Source: Maratus speciosus (lineage: Eukaryota; Arthropoda; Arachnida; Araneae; Salticidae). From it: a stretch of DNA of 64,000 nt. The stretch lies in contig OZ010793.1 in assembly GCA_963932465.1 (NCBI GenBank), positions 366,882,459-366,946,458 on the forward strand. The letters are read 5' to 3'. Position 1 is the stretch's first letter. Each line of letters starts with the position of its first letter. The notes below the pieces were generated by a model. It was given only the letters and a program-made list of their open reading frames with translations. It did no database searches and had not been told where the DNA came from. Positions 1 through 11,410 of this stretch are shown one piece after another. The translations under genes and the position numbers were made by a program.

Positions 1-22
1 TTCTGAAAAAGCAAAATTCCTG

Positions 23-62
<40 letters not shown>

Positions 63-876
63 GCTATACCTATTTTTCAGAAATTTTGCACATTGTTTTA
101 TACTCTGAGGGAGGATTAAAAGCAGTCTAAAGAAATTCCAACTATTTTATAAAAATATTTATTATTCTTTTTATTTTCTTCTATCTTCAATAGAAGAAAG
201 TACTGTAATCGAAATTGTTTTCAGCTTCCGGTTTTGGACAGATTTACACGTTTTAGGACTCAGAGATCCCCCAAAATATGTTTATGCAATTTGTCTGTCT
301 GTCCATGGGTCCGTGTGTCGCCATACATCGAAAAGTGTATGTAGTTATGCATAGAGTTGAACCAAATTTCTGTATATGTTTTGGGCTATGGCCAGCAGGT
401 TCTCCATTAATTTGGAAATATTTCGCCGGAAGGGGGGGCTGTATTAGTGATTTTTGTGCCATTTTCATTTTTGTATCATCGAAAACAGTATGAAGTTATG
501 CATAGAATTGAACCAAATTTCATATTTATTGTTTTGGCTATGGTAAGCAGGTCCTCCTTGAATTTCGAAATATGCCGCCAAAAGGGGGCGCTGTAATAGC
601 GATCTTTGTATAATTTTCTATTTTTTTTAGTTCTGTTGTCCATCGGCGGCTCGTGCAGTGAACTTTGCATCCTGCTAAACCGGTTATTCGCAAACAGCTG
701 ATGTACAATAGAATAACGAAAAACTATTCATTTTAATAAATATCATGATCTAAATTAATTCGTTTTTACTCCGATTAATTGATTGAAGCAGAAATTTAAG
801 ACAGAAATCAAAGCTGGTATAGCACCGAACTAATAATATTAAAGTATTAACATTCATAACTACTTTTTGAAATATT
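1..876. other. Non-coding flank with poly-T run and repeat debris
   Basis: No gene is seen. A run of about 32 T lies at 28-59. The first 25 bases resemble 13227-13251, so the window probably opens inside a dispersed repeat. A 'tctgtctgtccatgggtccgtgtg' type stretch near 290-320 resembles the simple-repeat heads of arthropod dispersed repeats. The short open frames on both strands here carry no domain and overlap the two tandem copies described separately. Confidence 0.6.
327..620. repeat. Two diverged tandem copies of a ~147-bp unit
   Basis: Copy 1 (about 327-473) and copy 2 (about 478-620) share in order 'catcgaaaa', 'agttatgcataga', 'ttgaaccaaattt', 'ggctatgg', 'agcaggt', 'ctcc', 'gaaatat' and an 'aaggggg' block. 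The copies are clearly related but well diverged, so the duplication is old. The antisense frames over each copy encode related peptides only because of this duplication. Confidence 0.7.
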
Positions 877-1666
877 AAAATGTACAGGGGTGCGCCGACA
901 CAGTGTGCAAAGTGTGCAGCGCACACAGGCGCCGAAGTAGTAAAGGCGCCAAAAATTTCAGTTGAGGAGAAAATACTTTAAAAAAAATCCTTAATTTACT
1001 TAAACTAAATGTATTGCATTTTCTTGACATCTCAATTATGTTTTGTAGATTTACCTGAGACAAACTTTGTTATAGATATTTTATTCTTTTTGTTATTATT
1101 ATGTATTTATTTCTTTTTATTCTACTTCTGAGTCTCCTAATAAGTGATTTAAACGTAGACATCTCAAAACATTCAATAAACAGAGGCGCACCTCGTGTAG
1201 TTGTAAACAATGAAAGGCGCCATAATTAATATGGCCGAAAACATGCAACACCATTATTTCACTGTAGTGGTGGTAAATAAATATACAATTTTATTCCCAC
1301 AGGGGCTAAATTCCACTTTTATTTTAATAGAAAGCTTTTCCTTACTGCCGAATTTCTGTCATAAAATTATTATTCGGGAAATTATACAATTACTTCGGAA
1401 AATTATTCAGAAAATTAATATTCGGAAATATTGGTAAAAATTTCCTCTGTGCTAATCAGGCCATGAATAGTGGTAGAAGGTGAAGGGGTCTGTAAGTGAA
1501 GGGGCCAGAAATCTTAATCACTAAATAACAAATTAATAACATTAAATAATTAACACTAAATAACGATCACTGGTAACAATTAAAAGAACCCTATTCAAAT
1601 ATTATTGATTTTTTAGAAAACATACTTTTAAGTGGATTCGCCGGAGATGCATTGGGCAGCCCTGGA

Positions 1667-2340
1667 TTAGAGCGGAATTCCCAGGCCCGGTCTCGGCCCG
1701 TTTATATTTTTGTGTTCGTGACCCAGCTTGTACATAAATCAGTGAAAACAGGCCCGGCCCGACTCAATTTCTACAAAAAATACCCCCTTTTTTAACATAC
1801 AGTTAAAATGCTTTTAAAGAATACTACATACATATTTATGAAGAAATGTATCCTCAAAACAGAAAGTATACACAACAGACCATTAATGATTACTTAGACT
1901 AGACTTTTCAGCATTGAAATAAAGATTCATTAAAAAAATTAATGTAGTTTAGAATAAGAGAAAGAAAAAAGAGGGTTAAAAACATAATAACTTTTGAAGT
2001 TGTATAATAAAAAGTAGATTTTTGAAGATATTTCTCTGTAATTTATTAAGGTATATTTGTAATGATTCTGTTAACCGAAGTTCATTATCGCTCTTATTAT
2101 TTTTACAAAACACACTACCTTCCCGACACGTCCTGGGAATAATTAAGTCCAATTCCGGCCCCGCTCAACTATGTAGAAAAAAAAATGTAAGCATCACCCT
2201 GGCCCGGCCCGAGTCTGCTGAAAAAATTAAGCCCGGGATCAGGCACGATGTAGCTGTCGGATGGTGATCTCTACGTTGGATATGTTATATTTCTGTACTG
2301 TATTGATGTTGTCAAACTCGCATCGGCTCGTGCAGAACTA
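1667..2340 (+). repeat. GGCCCGG-rich dispersed repeat, copy 1 (hAT-like)
   Basis: Begins TAGAGCGGAATTCCCAGG and carries clusters of GGCCCGG/CGGCCCG near 1685-1760 and 2155-2240 in an otherwise AT-rich background. Bases 1790-2050 match 46385-46660 in the same orientation. Bases about 2262-2335 match the reverse complement of 17210-17290. It is one of three copies of one family in the window. The terminal style is hAT-like, but I could not define a target duplication for this copy. Confidence 0.6.
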
Positions 2341-3639
2341 TCTTATATTATAATACGAGCAAAAATTGTGTGTGTATGTAAATTTTATCTTAAAAAGGGC
2401 TCTAACGATTTTGACTAAATTTTGCACCTTACCATTTTCGGGCACGAAAAGGCCATTGGGCTGGGTCACATATTCGAGAAAATTCGATTAGTGGGTCATT
2501 ATGGGTTAGAGCCAAATTAACTATATCTAAAAAGCGGCTCAATCAATTTTGGCTACATTTTGTATCCAACCGTTTTTGGGTACGAGAAGACTACTGGGCT
2601 TGGTCACATGCTCGAGAAATTTCAATTAGTGGGTCATTTTTGGGTCACTGCGGGTCAAGCTAATTTTATCTGAAAAACTGCTTTAACGAGTTTCACTAAA
2701 CTCTACATTCTACAGTTTTGGATTAAGAAAAGACCATTGGGCTAAGTCGTTCGAAACTATCATGTATTGGAGAAAAATTGTATGTTTTTTCGGACCATAG
2801 ACCTCCAAGCAGAACAAGTACTTTTATCTCATAGGCGTAACCAGGGGGGGGTGCCCTGGGTGCCCGGGCACCCCCCCCCCCCCCCGTTTCCGCAGACTCG
2901 AGCACAATTATTTAAAAAAAATCGAAATCTACAAAAGAAAAAAGAAGAAGAAGTGAAAGCAGAGTTCAATTAGTTTAGTTCAGAAAACTAAACGGTTAAG
3001 TTTGAAATGTGATAAAAAAAGAAACCCACATTCTTTTTTTTTAAAGAAAATTATGTCGTTTATCTTTTTTAAAACTAGAATATTTGCAAGAATCTGTATT
3101 AGTCATAGTAATTCAAAAAGGTGGCTTTATAATCCCACTTTGACGTCCTTTGTCTGTGGTAGATGTTTTTAACGCTGTTCTTTCTATTGCATGTTTCTGC
3201 AATTTCATGAGAAATTAACGCAAGTTCTTGACGAGGATAGAAACTATTTGTCTTTTTGCTTAGGTAGTTTAAAGTTAAGAAAGAAGCAAAAAAAAAAAAA
3301 ACATTAAAAGGGGATGCAAATGTGAAACGGTAATTCCAAATTTCGATTAGCCGAGGTAAAGGGGGGGGGGTGACACATACCCTCCCTCTTTTGTAAATGT
3401 CAAATAATAGCACAGAAAATTCAAATTAATCTGCAGGTTGGTTGGTTGGTTGAATTTAGTGTTTCGTGGCCATTTTTTGACATTCTTGAAAGGAATATGG
3501 TTGCAGTCTTTCAAGTCAATATAGTAATTTTTTTCCTCTGAAAATTTGTATACGATTTTTAGAGTTTTTTCTCGTTTCGTGGCGTTCTTTTGAAAGTAGG
3601 AAGAGGAACCCCGTTTCAACCTTTTAGCCCAGTGCAGTA

Positions 3640-4945
3640 AATTTTGACAAATTCGCGATTTTATTCTGTGATCATTTCATGATATTTACAAATTTCCCCC
3701 AAAATCGTGTGACGAAATTCACGTCTTTCTACGCGATTTTTCAACAAAATCCGCACTTTTCGCCCTTACCTTTGACAAAATTCGTGTTTTTTACAGCTAA
3801 CCTTTGACAAAATTCGTGTTTTTTACCACTATCCTTTGACGAAATTCGTCATGGACATAAATCAAGCTAAATAACTGTGCTAAAAATAATTTTTTCAGTT
3901 ACATAAATAATACGTCGTTTCAACTCAGCCATAAATCTCTTCAAATGTATTTAACCTTGAAAATCCTTTGATAAAGATAATGACTTGTTGAGTGACTGCA
4001 TTAAGACTCACAGACTACATTAAACTGATTTATTATTATTATTATGATATTATTATTACAATTATTATTACTGATTTATTATCTTATAATGTAAACATTT
4101 TTTCCATTCTGAACATATAGTTAATCCAGAGAAGAGGCATGTAAAATGCTCTCTCTCTTTTACAATTTAAACAATGTGAATTAAATAGCTTAAAGTGTTA
4201 CCGCCGCTTATTCATTTGATATAATAGTCTACAATTTCTTTTGTCAAAGGAGGTTATAAAGAGTGGTTGATTAAAAAATATGACAACTAACACATATTGG
4301 ATTAAAACAAAGTGTGGATTTACACCGAAATGGATAAGTATCCTGAAGAAGGGTAAGTCCCAATTTACAATTTATCACGTACTCACGCCTGTTTAACGGG
4401 ATTCAAAATCCCAACAATGCGCATTTTTTACCGCAATATTTTGACGGAATTGCCATTTCTTTAGCACGCGATCTTTCGATGAATTTCGCGTTTTCTTTCC
4501 ACGATCTTTTGATGAAATTCGCTTTTTCTTTCCGTAATCTTTTGACGAAATTCGAACTTTCTTTCTGCGATTGGTTGACGAAATTTTCGTTTTTACCGCA
4601 ATCCTTTGACGAAATTTATTTTCTGTTGCGACCGATTGACGAAACTGATATTTGTACAGGGAGATCATTTGTCGAAATTCGGGATAGTATTGCGCGACCG
4701 TTCGGAAATATTCTCGATATCTTTCCGTACCAATTAACAAAATTCTCTACTCTTTTCCGCAACATTTTACGAAATTTGAAAAAAAAAATTCGTCAATCCT
4801 TTGTCGAAATTCGTAATTTTTTTGCGCTATCTTTAAACGAAATTGGCGATTACTTTCTGCACTCTTTTATTGAAATTCCCGATATTTTTCCACGATCGTT
4901 TGAAGAAATTCTCAATTTTTTCCGGGACAGATTCACGAATTGATT
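3640..4945. repeat. Degenerate ~33-bp minisatellite (TGACGAAATTCG core)
   Basis: The core 'TTTGACGAAATTCG' or a close variant recurs about every 30-36 bases in two blocks, about 3640-3850 and about 4440-4945. Spacers are T-rich and often contain 'cgat' or 'ccgcaat'. Because the period is near 33 (a multiple of three), the second block stays open over 4479-4943 on the plus strand and 4393-4740 on the minus strand. The predicted peptides are Phe-rich 11-residue repeats with no known domain, and I treat them as by-products of the array. Confidence 0.7.
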
Positions 4946-5395
4946 TTGAGAAATTCCATAAAAGAAATAAAAATCGCGGACCCAATTTAAAAAAAAATAC
5001 TTACTGAAGAATCACAGGTCTGTGAAAGAATTTGAAAGGGGAAATACTGCCCAGCATTTTTTATTATGAGAGACTTTCCTTTTCTGTGCAGAAATCCCGC
5101 GCGTTATTTCAAACCCTGTCCCTGAAAGAAAACTTCATTACTAGAGAAGTGGTTGGTTTTTTTAAACGAACATAGAATTAAACAAATCTAGGATTGGGGG
5201 GGGGGGGGACTGCCTTCGGCAACGTACTCCCGAGCAAGCTACGACCTCTTCTGTCTCGAACAAGCGAATCTTGAATTATTGCGTTTTTTATTTCGAGCAA
5301 AATTAAATTTTCAGCTTTCTTATAAGAGCTGATTTGACATTATTCTAATTCGAATTTAATCACGGCAATTGCAAAAATTACCAGAGGGTTTTTCT

Positions 5396-5760
5396 GTTTC
5401 AAAAAATGTCAAAAATCGCCTCAAAGCACGAAAATCCCCGCTAGAAAGTGCATTAAAAATTCGGAAAAGATTATAAAATCACAGAGAACGAAATTAACTA
5501 ATTGGGTAAAAGATTTAAACCGGATTCGTTTTAGAAATGTCAAAAAAAAAAAAAAAATCACCGCGAAATGCGAAAGAAACCCCTCTAAAGATAACATTAA
5601 AAAATTGTTAAAAATTGAAAAATTGCTGTAAGAATCTTGAATACACTTTATTGAAAAGAAGACAAAGTTTACTGGGTAAAATATTGAAATCGGATTCTTT
5701 TTTACTTATTTGAAAAAATTGCCGCAAAATGCGAAAAAATTCGTATAAAAAATTAATTGA
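5396..5760. repeat. Degenerate tandem repeat, period roughly 170 bp
   Basis: The string 'ctgggtaaaa/attgggtaaaa ... ccggattc/tcggattc ... gcgaaatgcgaaa' occurs at about 5500-5575 and again, diverged, at about 5670-5740. A poorer third copy ('aaaaatgtcaaaaatcgcc') lies near 5400. No protein is encoded. A (CG)n(CA)n microsatellite follows at about 5856-5882. Confidence 0.5.
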
Positions 5761-6020
5761 AAAATTCCAGAAATTGTCTTCCATATGCATGAGTTCAGGC
5801 ATACAGGTCCTGTCAAATCTTACGGGTGCAGGCTGCATTGTTTTTTCAGAGCTCAGCGCGCGCGCGCGTACACACACACAGAGACATACAAGCACATATC
5901 TTTATTATTACAGTCGCATCATGATAGTATAATTTTTATCGTCTTGATAAAAATTTAGTCTATATTATCTTGACCTGCTTTACCTAATATATTCGACACA
6001 CTCTGGGGTAAAAAACCTGA

Positions 6021-6203
6021 ATTACCGTAATTTCCGGCCTATAATCTGCGGATCAAACAATTAGGTTCAGACCCAGAAATCTTGTTTCATAAAACGTAAC
6101 TTATCAAATCGCGATAAATATTTAACTTAATGAAATAAAATTTCTGGGTCGAAACATGATTGTTTGAGCCGCGTATTATAGGCAGGAAATTACGCTATTA
6201 ATG
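6021..6203. mobile_element. Short palindromic MITE
   Basis: The left arm, starting near 6021 with 'aattaccgtaatttcc', continues as 'cctataatctgcgg' and 'caaacaat'. The right arm ends near 6200 with the inverse: 'attgtttgagccgcg', 'tattataggcagg', 'aaattacg'. 'Cccagaaat' also recurs inverted toward the centre. The arms are about 65 bp with scattered mismatches and the whole unit is about 180 bp with no coding capacity. Target duplication not resolved. Confidence 0.6.
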
Positions 6204-7295
6204 AATATTATAATTATTTATATAGACTTTCCTCCAAAATTTCTTGGGTCCCTCCGGTGATCCCTAAGAAGTCATGGAGTCACATTCTGAAAAAATTTCG
6301 TGCGCATGTACAGATGTACCGCATGTATTATCTGAGATTTATCATCCGGCAAAATTTCATCTACAAGACTTTGAGACTGATATAATTTTAGATCTCATGC
6401 AGTGTTCCCTTGTGCCTATAGAAGTTTCCAGCATGATTAAAGGCCTTTTTTAATCTTTATAAGAAGTTAGGGTGCCAAAAGGTTTTACAGTTGGGACCAC
6501 ACTTAGTCACTGTCTTATATCACTGCTGCAAGGACATTTACGTATCTTTTTTTTTTTTAGTTTTAATGTTTTGAACCCCTTCTCAACCCTCCTCACGCAA
6601 ACAAAAATCGCGTTTAAGCTCTTTTTAAAAGAAATACCACACAATTATATCTTCTAAGATGGAAAACTGTCTAAAACGGAAATTCGATCGGTTTTATGGG
6701 ATTCGTTTTAGCAGGTTTTACTATATAAGATATTGTTTGTATCCAACATGTTCAGGTTAAAAAGTCTGGGCACCCCCCCGTTCAAAAGGCTGGTTACGCC
6801 TATGTATCTGTACTATCATTTACTCTGGACCTATCATCATGGAGGAAAGAATTTTTGTTAGCGGGGAGAGGATGTGAAAATAAGCTAAATTTGGCCATAA
6901 ATATTTAAAAATTCTTATTTTTTCAAAGACTGACAGGGGCGCTCTTTCTCAGCACCCCCTTCGTACGCTCGTGTCTAATAACATACGAATAAATAACTGT
7001 GATGATTGCAAGATTTGTTCCTTTTAATTCAGAACATAAAATTAGAAGTATTGAAATATGAGCATTTATAAGCATTACATATAACCTTAGACGCTTCAGA
7101 GACTAGAATGGCAAAAAAAGTTCAATTTAGACATAAATAAATTAGAAGCTACAATGATCGTTATAATATGAACGGAAAAAATACAGATTTAAAAAAAAAA
7201 AAGAGTTTTAAATTCCCGAGCTATGCCTTTCTAACCGTCTCGCCCCGCATGGCAAATGATAATAATCTTAAATGCGCCTAAAATCAAATGTTGAA

Positions 7296-7630
7296 TGATT
7301 TTATATTTTTAAACGAACGTTCTTCCAAACGACCTAGAGATGGGAAGGGGGCGCAATGTCTTCAGCAGCATATACACCGGACGTGCAACGCACTGTACGG
7401 TTTGTTTTGATTTTATATTTTTAAGCAAAACAAAATTCGAAACGAGCCTAATATTGCCAGCAGCGCTGTTTACGGCAGGGTACAACCTCGAATTTGCATG
7501 ATTTTTCATTTTTAGATGAAATTCCATCCAAACGAAGAGGCCCCGCTGCCTTCTGCCATAGCGTACACAGGGGGTGATATCCACGCTCTGCTCCGGTCTG
7601 ATTTTTCAAGCGAACCTCGAACTTGAGTTT
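7296..7630. repeat. Degenerate ~100-bp tandem array, locally GC-richer
   Basis: The motif 'tgattttatatttttaa' or a decayed form begins units near 7297, 7406, 7497 and 7599. Each is followed by a GC-richer half containing 'aacgag/aaacga', 'ccg' and 'cagc' blocks. Unit spacing is about 90-110 bases. The two minus-strand open frames across it (7309-7584, 7448-7642) lack any recognisable domain and are probably incidental. Confidence 0.45.
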
Positions 7631-8854
7631 AATTTCTTGCATTTAGATATATAAAATTTTCAATTCTGACCAAATATAAAACATAAAAAATGTAAAATAC
7701 ACACCATCCCCTTACCGTTTTAAAACGCGAAATGATTATTCAAAGCACATATCTCTGAGACGGTACACGATACGCATTGAAAAAACTTGCACTGAGAGAA
7801 AAAAATATCTCTTGCGAATCCTTGAAATGACTTCAAGATTTTTTTGTTTTGAAATAGTAAATATTAATATTTTTTCATACCGGAGATATCGTTAGATTCG
7901 GAAAAATACCGAGAATGTATTAAAAGGGTTTTTTTGAAAATGTAGAAAAACGGAAAAACTTGAAACGTGGCCAAATAAAAAGGTTTTTTGAAATAGTACC
8001 GAAAGATACCGTTGGAATCGGAAAGGTAAGACAATTTTCTTTCTTTCTTTTATCTTTTTTGTAACTCTAGGGGGACCTGGCCATCGCAATTTTAAAATGC
8101 AGTAAAAAACGAACTCTAAGCTTTCGTTAGTGTGAAGAACCGCTTAATGTCTTGAGAAATGCAAAGGTATAATTGCTTTGAGGAAGGAAAACTCGCCATT
8201 TTATGATTATCATTATGGCTTTTAATTATATTTCGGTTAATTATCAACAAAATTAAAAATCTGAGCTCTCAGATGCATTTGGACCTGCCATCGCCTATCC
8301 TTATCCAAACTTTCATACCTCTATGTGCGGTAAATTTTCTTAGCCATCGCCAACATATGTAGAGTAAAGACAAGCGTCTTTCTTTTATTAATATAGATAT
8401 GACAAACAACTTTCTTTTATTAGTTATTGATGCAATTTTTTGTTATTGTATTGTATTGCATTATTTTCTCTGGTCTAATAAAATTTTAACGTTTAATGCA
8501 GGATTTTGATACAGACAGGTTTTATTTTCGCTGGCTTAACCGTGTTTCGAACTTTATTTACAGAGCTGCCAAACTTCCTCATTTTTTCAAGTAATTTAAA
8601 CATGTTTGAAACCAGAAACTTTATCTAATAAATGAAATAAAATACGAACCCTATAGAAAAAAGGCACATTTTAAAAACTTTATTTGATCTGCAATAAAAT
8701 TCCAGCAGAATGGCAGCTATGCATTTACAGATACTCATAGATTTTTTAAATGTAAAGTTTTACTTTAGGAGTGAGGGGGGGGGGGTATAGGGCGCCAACT
8801 GAAGTTCTGCACACAGGCGCTGGATACTGCTGGCGCGCCCCTGAAAATGTATGA

Positions 8855-9321
8855 CACAGAAGCAGGGCCCGCTTAAGACTTAGAAGTAGGGGAAGCCCGG
8901 CGACACACAGGGGACCCCCACTATTACTCTACCAATTGCATTTTTATTTACTAAATCCATTTTTCGTATGCTTAAATAATTTGAAATTTTACCATGAAAA
9001 TTTCGAGTAAATAACACTTTTAATATTAAACTAAAATTAACTACATCTATAGATGTGAAAAAGTACTTTATTATATACATAACCAATTAATTTTGTAAAT
9101 ATCATATATGGAACTACAGTTGGGAATATTTGAACTAAAAAATATCTTTTGTGATTTAAAATTGTAGCACAGTAAGGAAAATAAATGCATTTTTTTACGC
9201 TGATAGCGTTTTCTTTCTTCTAAAAATTAGGTTTGAAAAATAAATTTGGGGCCCCCTTTGTATTTCAGTGGGTAAGCACGGGCTTCAAGGGCCTATTAAG
9301 TAAACAGGCCTGGCACAGAAG
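8855..9321. mobile_element. Non-autonomous hAT-like element with 8-bp TSD
   Basis: The octamer CACAGAAG lies at 8855-8862 and 9314-9321 and bounds a 451-bp unit. The left end reads CAGGGCCCGCTTAAG. The right end, reversed, reads CCAGGCCTGTTTACTTAA. Further inside, 'gaagcccg' (left) and the inverse of 'cgggcttc' (right) also pair. There is no coding capacity. It inserted only 11 bases beyond the right edge of the large hAT-like unit. Confidence 0.6.
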
Positions 9322-9365
9322 AAAGTTTTGGGATTGGCGCATCCAATTATTTATATAGTAATTCT

Positions 9366-9581
9366 TTAACCCTTTCCGGCACACTGTGCCCGGGTCGGGA
9401 TACCTTATTTTAATTCCAAACTTACGAACGACACCAAGAATATTTTAGTAAAATTTTGCTTTTACAATGAATAGTTAAAGTAACATGTTTTTAATTTCTG
9501 AAAAAGTCGTTTTAAATTTCCGGTGTCAGTCGATCATTTCATCATTTTACAACATAAATTGCCCGTGCCGGAAAAGGTTAA
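9366..9581. mobile_element. piggyBac-type MITE, TTAA target site
   Basis: TTAA at 9366-9369 and 9578-9581 flanks a 208-bp unit. It begins CCCTTTCCGGCAC and ends GTGCCGGAAAAGG. TTAA duplication with CCC-initial inverted repeats is typical of piggyBac-derived MITEs. No coding sequence. A second copy in inverse orientation lies at about 40234-40435; the two share 'ggtgtcagt', 'cggtgtcag/ctggtgtcag' and 'gcaccaagaatatt' blocks. Confidence 0.75.
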
Positions 9582-9589
9582 CATTTGCC

Positions 9590-10323
9590 AGGGTTAGGTT
9601 CGCGGAAACGTCCGCGAATGTTGAGGCTATCTTCCCGTGCATAAAAAGGGGTTAGGTTTATGATTTTTTTTTTAATTGAAAAAAGCAATTGAAACTTAAA
9701 AATCCATTTAGTAGATAAGTATTAAAAAGTACACGCTTTAAATAAATTTGAATAATTATAAACATATTGTTTTTTTTGCTAGTTGACGGCTGAAAAAATT
9801 TAGTGGTATGTGATTGTTTGGAAGAGCAGATCTTTTGTTTATGAATTTCCATATAAGGAGAAGTTTTGGTCTCGATTTCTCTGTTAAATTTAAGGTTCCT
9901 CACCAGTTAAGGATTGTATTCTATTGCTTTCTCAACAAGTTTTTGTTAAAGCTTTAAAATTTCATATACAATTTTTGCAGGAAAATTTTCATTTGCAATA
10001 AAAATTTTGAATTTCAGAAATTTTAGGATTTTCTTATTTTTCGCATCAAGTCTTGTTTCGGGTTTCTCTGGATTACTTATCTATATTTTGACTTAATACA
10101 AAGGTTGAAATTCTCGAAACTTAGGCTATACAATACAATGCAGCTGTCCAGTGTCAAATATTTTATGGAACTGGTAAAACAAAGCGAGTGTACTTTGTAA
10201 AAAAATATTCTTTATAAAACAAAATTCGTGAATAACCAAGTTAAGTATTCGCGAATGTTGAAATGCTCTTCATTTTTTATTTCGCGAATAATCAAAACTT
10301 GCGAATGTTAAGGGATTACTGTG
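9590..10323. repeat. Possible pogo/Tc1-like remnant with 'TTCGCGAAT' motifs
   Basis: 'Gttcgcgg...gtccgcgaatgttg' at about 9598-9622 and 'attcgcgaatgttgaa', 'ttcgcgaataatc' and 'gcgaatgttaagggattactgtg' at about 10247-10323 are similar motifs at the two ends of a 730-bp AT-rich stretch. The right end, reversed, begins CAGTAATCCCTTAACATTCG, which looks like a pogo-type terminus. No transposase domain is visible and the left end is not clear. Confidence 0.3.
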
Positions 10324-10774
10324 TCTAAATGTGTGTATAACAAACAAGCTTTCATTTAATTATGTGTTTATTATTTAAAAAAATGGGGGAAAGTAAGTAA
10401 AGACACCCCCACACTTTTTTCTTTTAATTTTGGAATGGAGTAACCCTTTAAAATAAGAATGTCAGAGTATATTTAATAAAATTGCTGTTATACACGATGC
10501 ATAATATTTAGGTCATTAAGAAGGATAAAACAATCATGTTATTCTTTTCAGATTTTCCATTTACTTTCAGCTATTACCAGACAGAATAACTCGCAGAACT
10601 GCTGCTTTGACGTAGACTAATCATCCGCTTTATTCTCAGCGGTCGACCTGACCTAGCACGCTCAAATTATTATTATTTTTTATTTACTCTTTTCGCGAAT
10701 GTGTACATATTTGGTCATCGAGATTTATTCCATAAAAACAGACTCCGTGGTTCGTTGGTTTATTTTTTTTTCTC

Positions 10775-11235
10775 CTTTTTTTTTTGCTGCGGTTTGGCAC
10801 ACTGTGTGAGAAATAACGTCACAAAAGTTGAAACCATGGAGGAATGAGTTGAAACGAAAGATTAAAGGAATCGTCTGCATATAGAAAAAAATGTTCGAAA
10901 TTATCCCATTCATACATGTACGATTGTTTTGCACTTATGTCCGGTCAACGTTCCATGAATCAGAAACGCATCTTTTTCCTTTTTCTTTTCTTTTTTTAAT
11001 ATTCAAAAATCGTTATCACCGGATTTTAACAGGAGATTCTCTGATTATGTTAAGAGTTTGACTGAAAAAAAAAGAAGAAAATGCATTAAATAAGGCCTCA
11101 TTTTATTTTGTATCTTATCTAAACGATACGAAACTAGAAACTATAATTATTTTTTACCTTACTTTAACCATCACTTTAGAATACTCAAATTGAAATAATA
11201 TTCATGGAGGTACATTTAAACTCTGCTAGTCACTT
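10775..11235. repeat. Dispersed repeat family R1, copy 1
   Basis: Aligns by eye with 16618-16945 and then 18150-18240. Shared blocks in order are 'gctgc.gtttggca', 'gcgtcaca.aagttgaaac', 'ggatcgtctgc/ggatcgtctac', 'attcat', 'gtcaacgtt' and 'gaaactagaaactataatt'. 'Cactttagaatactc.aattgaaat' also matches 18183-18210. No protein is encoded. The second copy is interrupted by a GGCCC-rich hAT-like insertion. Confidence 0.55.
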
Positions 11236-11410
11236 AGCTGCTGAATGCATTCGTATATTTAAAATATCTCCTCAGGAAATTAATGCTTTTAATTGTTTTT
11301 TATTTTCTCCTTTGTACTCTTTCTAAAAGATGCTTATTAGCTCACGGTACGTATGCTATTTCTTTCTCCCAGCTTATTTTGTGACATCTCCAAAAAATAA
11401 TGTTACCTTA
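11236..11410. other. Short non-coding spacer
   Basis: AT-rich sequence between a dispersed repeat and a TIR element. I see no gene, repeat or site in it. Confidence 0.5.

Larger units (their letters stand above)
2825..6809. mobile_element. TIR element (CATAGGCGTAACCAG ends) nested in the large hAT unit
   Basis: The left end at 2830 is CATAGGCGTAACCAG and the right end at 6804 is its exact reverse complement, a 15-bp perfect inverted repeat. Both ends run into C/G homopolymers (2846-2886; 6773-6780). The flanking pentamer TATCT occurs at 2825-2829 and 6805-6809, suggesting one 3,975-bp insertion. No transposase is recognisable. The interior holds degenerate tandem arrays (3640-3850, 4440-4940, 5400-5760) and a MITE. 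Superfamily is not assigned, because a 5-bp duplication is unusual for hAT. Confidence 0.6.
877..8851. mobile_element. Large hAT-like element with perfect 8-bp TSD
   Basis: The left end at 885 reads CAGGGGTGCGCC. The right end at 8843 is GGCGCGCCCCTG, so the two ends match in inverted orientation at 11 of 12 positions. The flanking 8 bases are identical, AAAATGTA at 877-884 and 8844-8851. CAG-type ends plus an 8-bp duplication are hAT characters. The unit is 7,959 bp. I see no recognisable transposase in it, so it is non-autonomous or swollen by later insertions: the TIR element at 2830-6804, a GGCCC-rich repeat at 1667-2340, a MITE near 6020-6200 and tandem arrays. Confidence 0.7.

Noticed and set aside
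1667..2275. An 8-bp target duplication for GGCCC-rich copy 1 ending at 2272
   Set aside because: Comparison with copy 2 shows the family sequence continues past 2272, so the apparent end and the 6/8 match are coincidental.
4393..4943. 115-aa and 154-aa frames as a repeat protein gene
   Set aside because: Both come from the same 33-bp minisatellite on opposite strands; the period explains the openness. Kept only as a finding to test.
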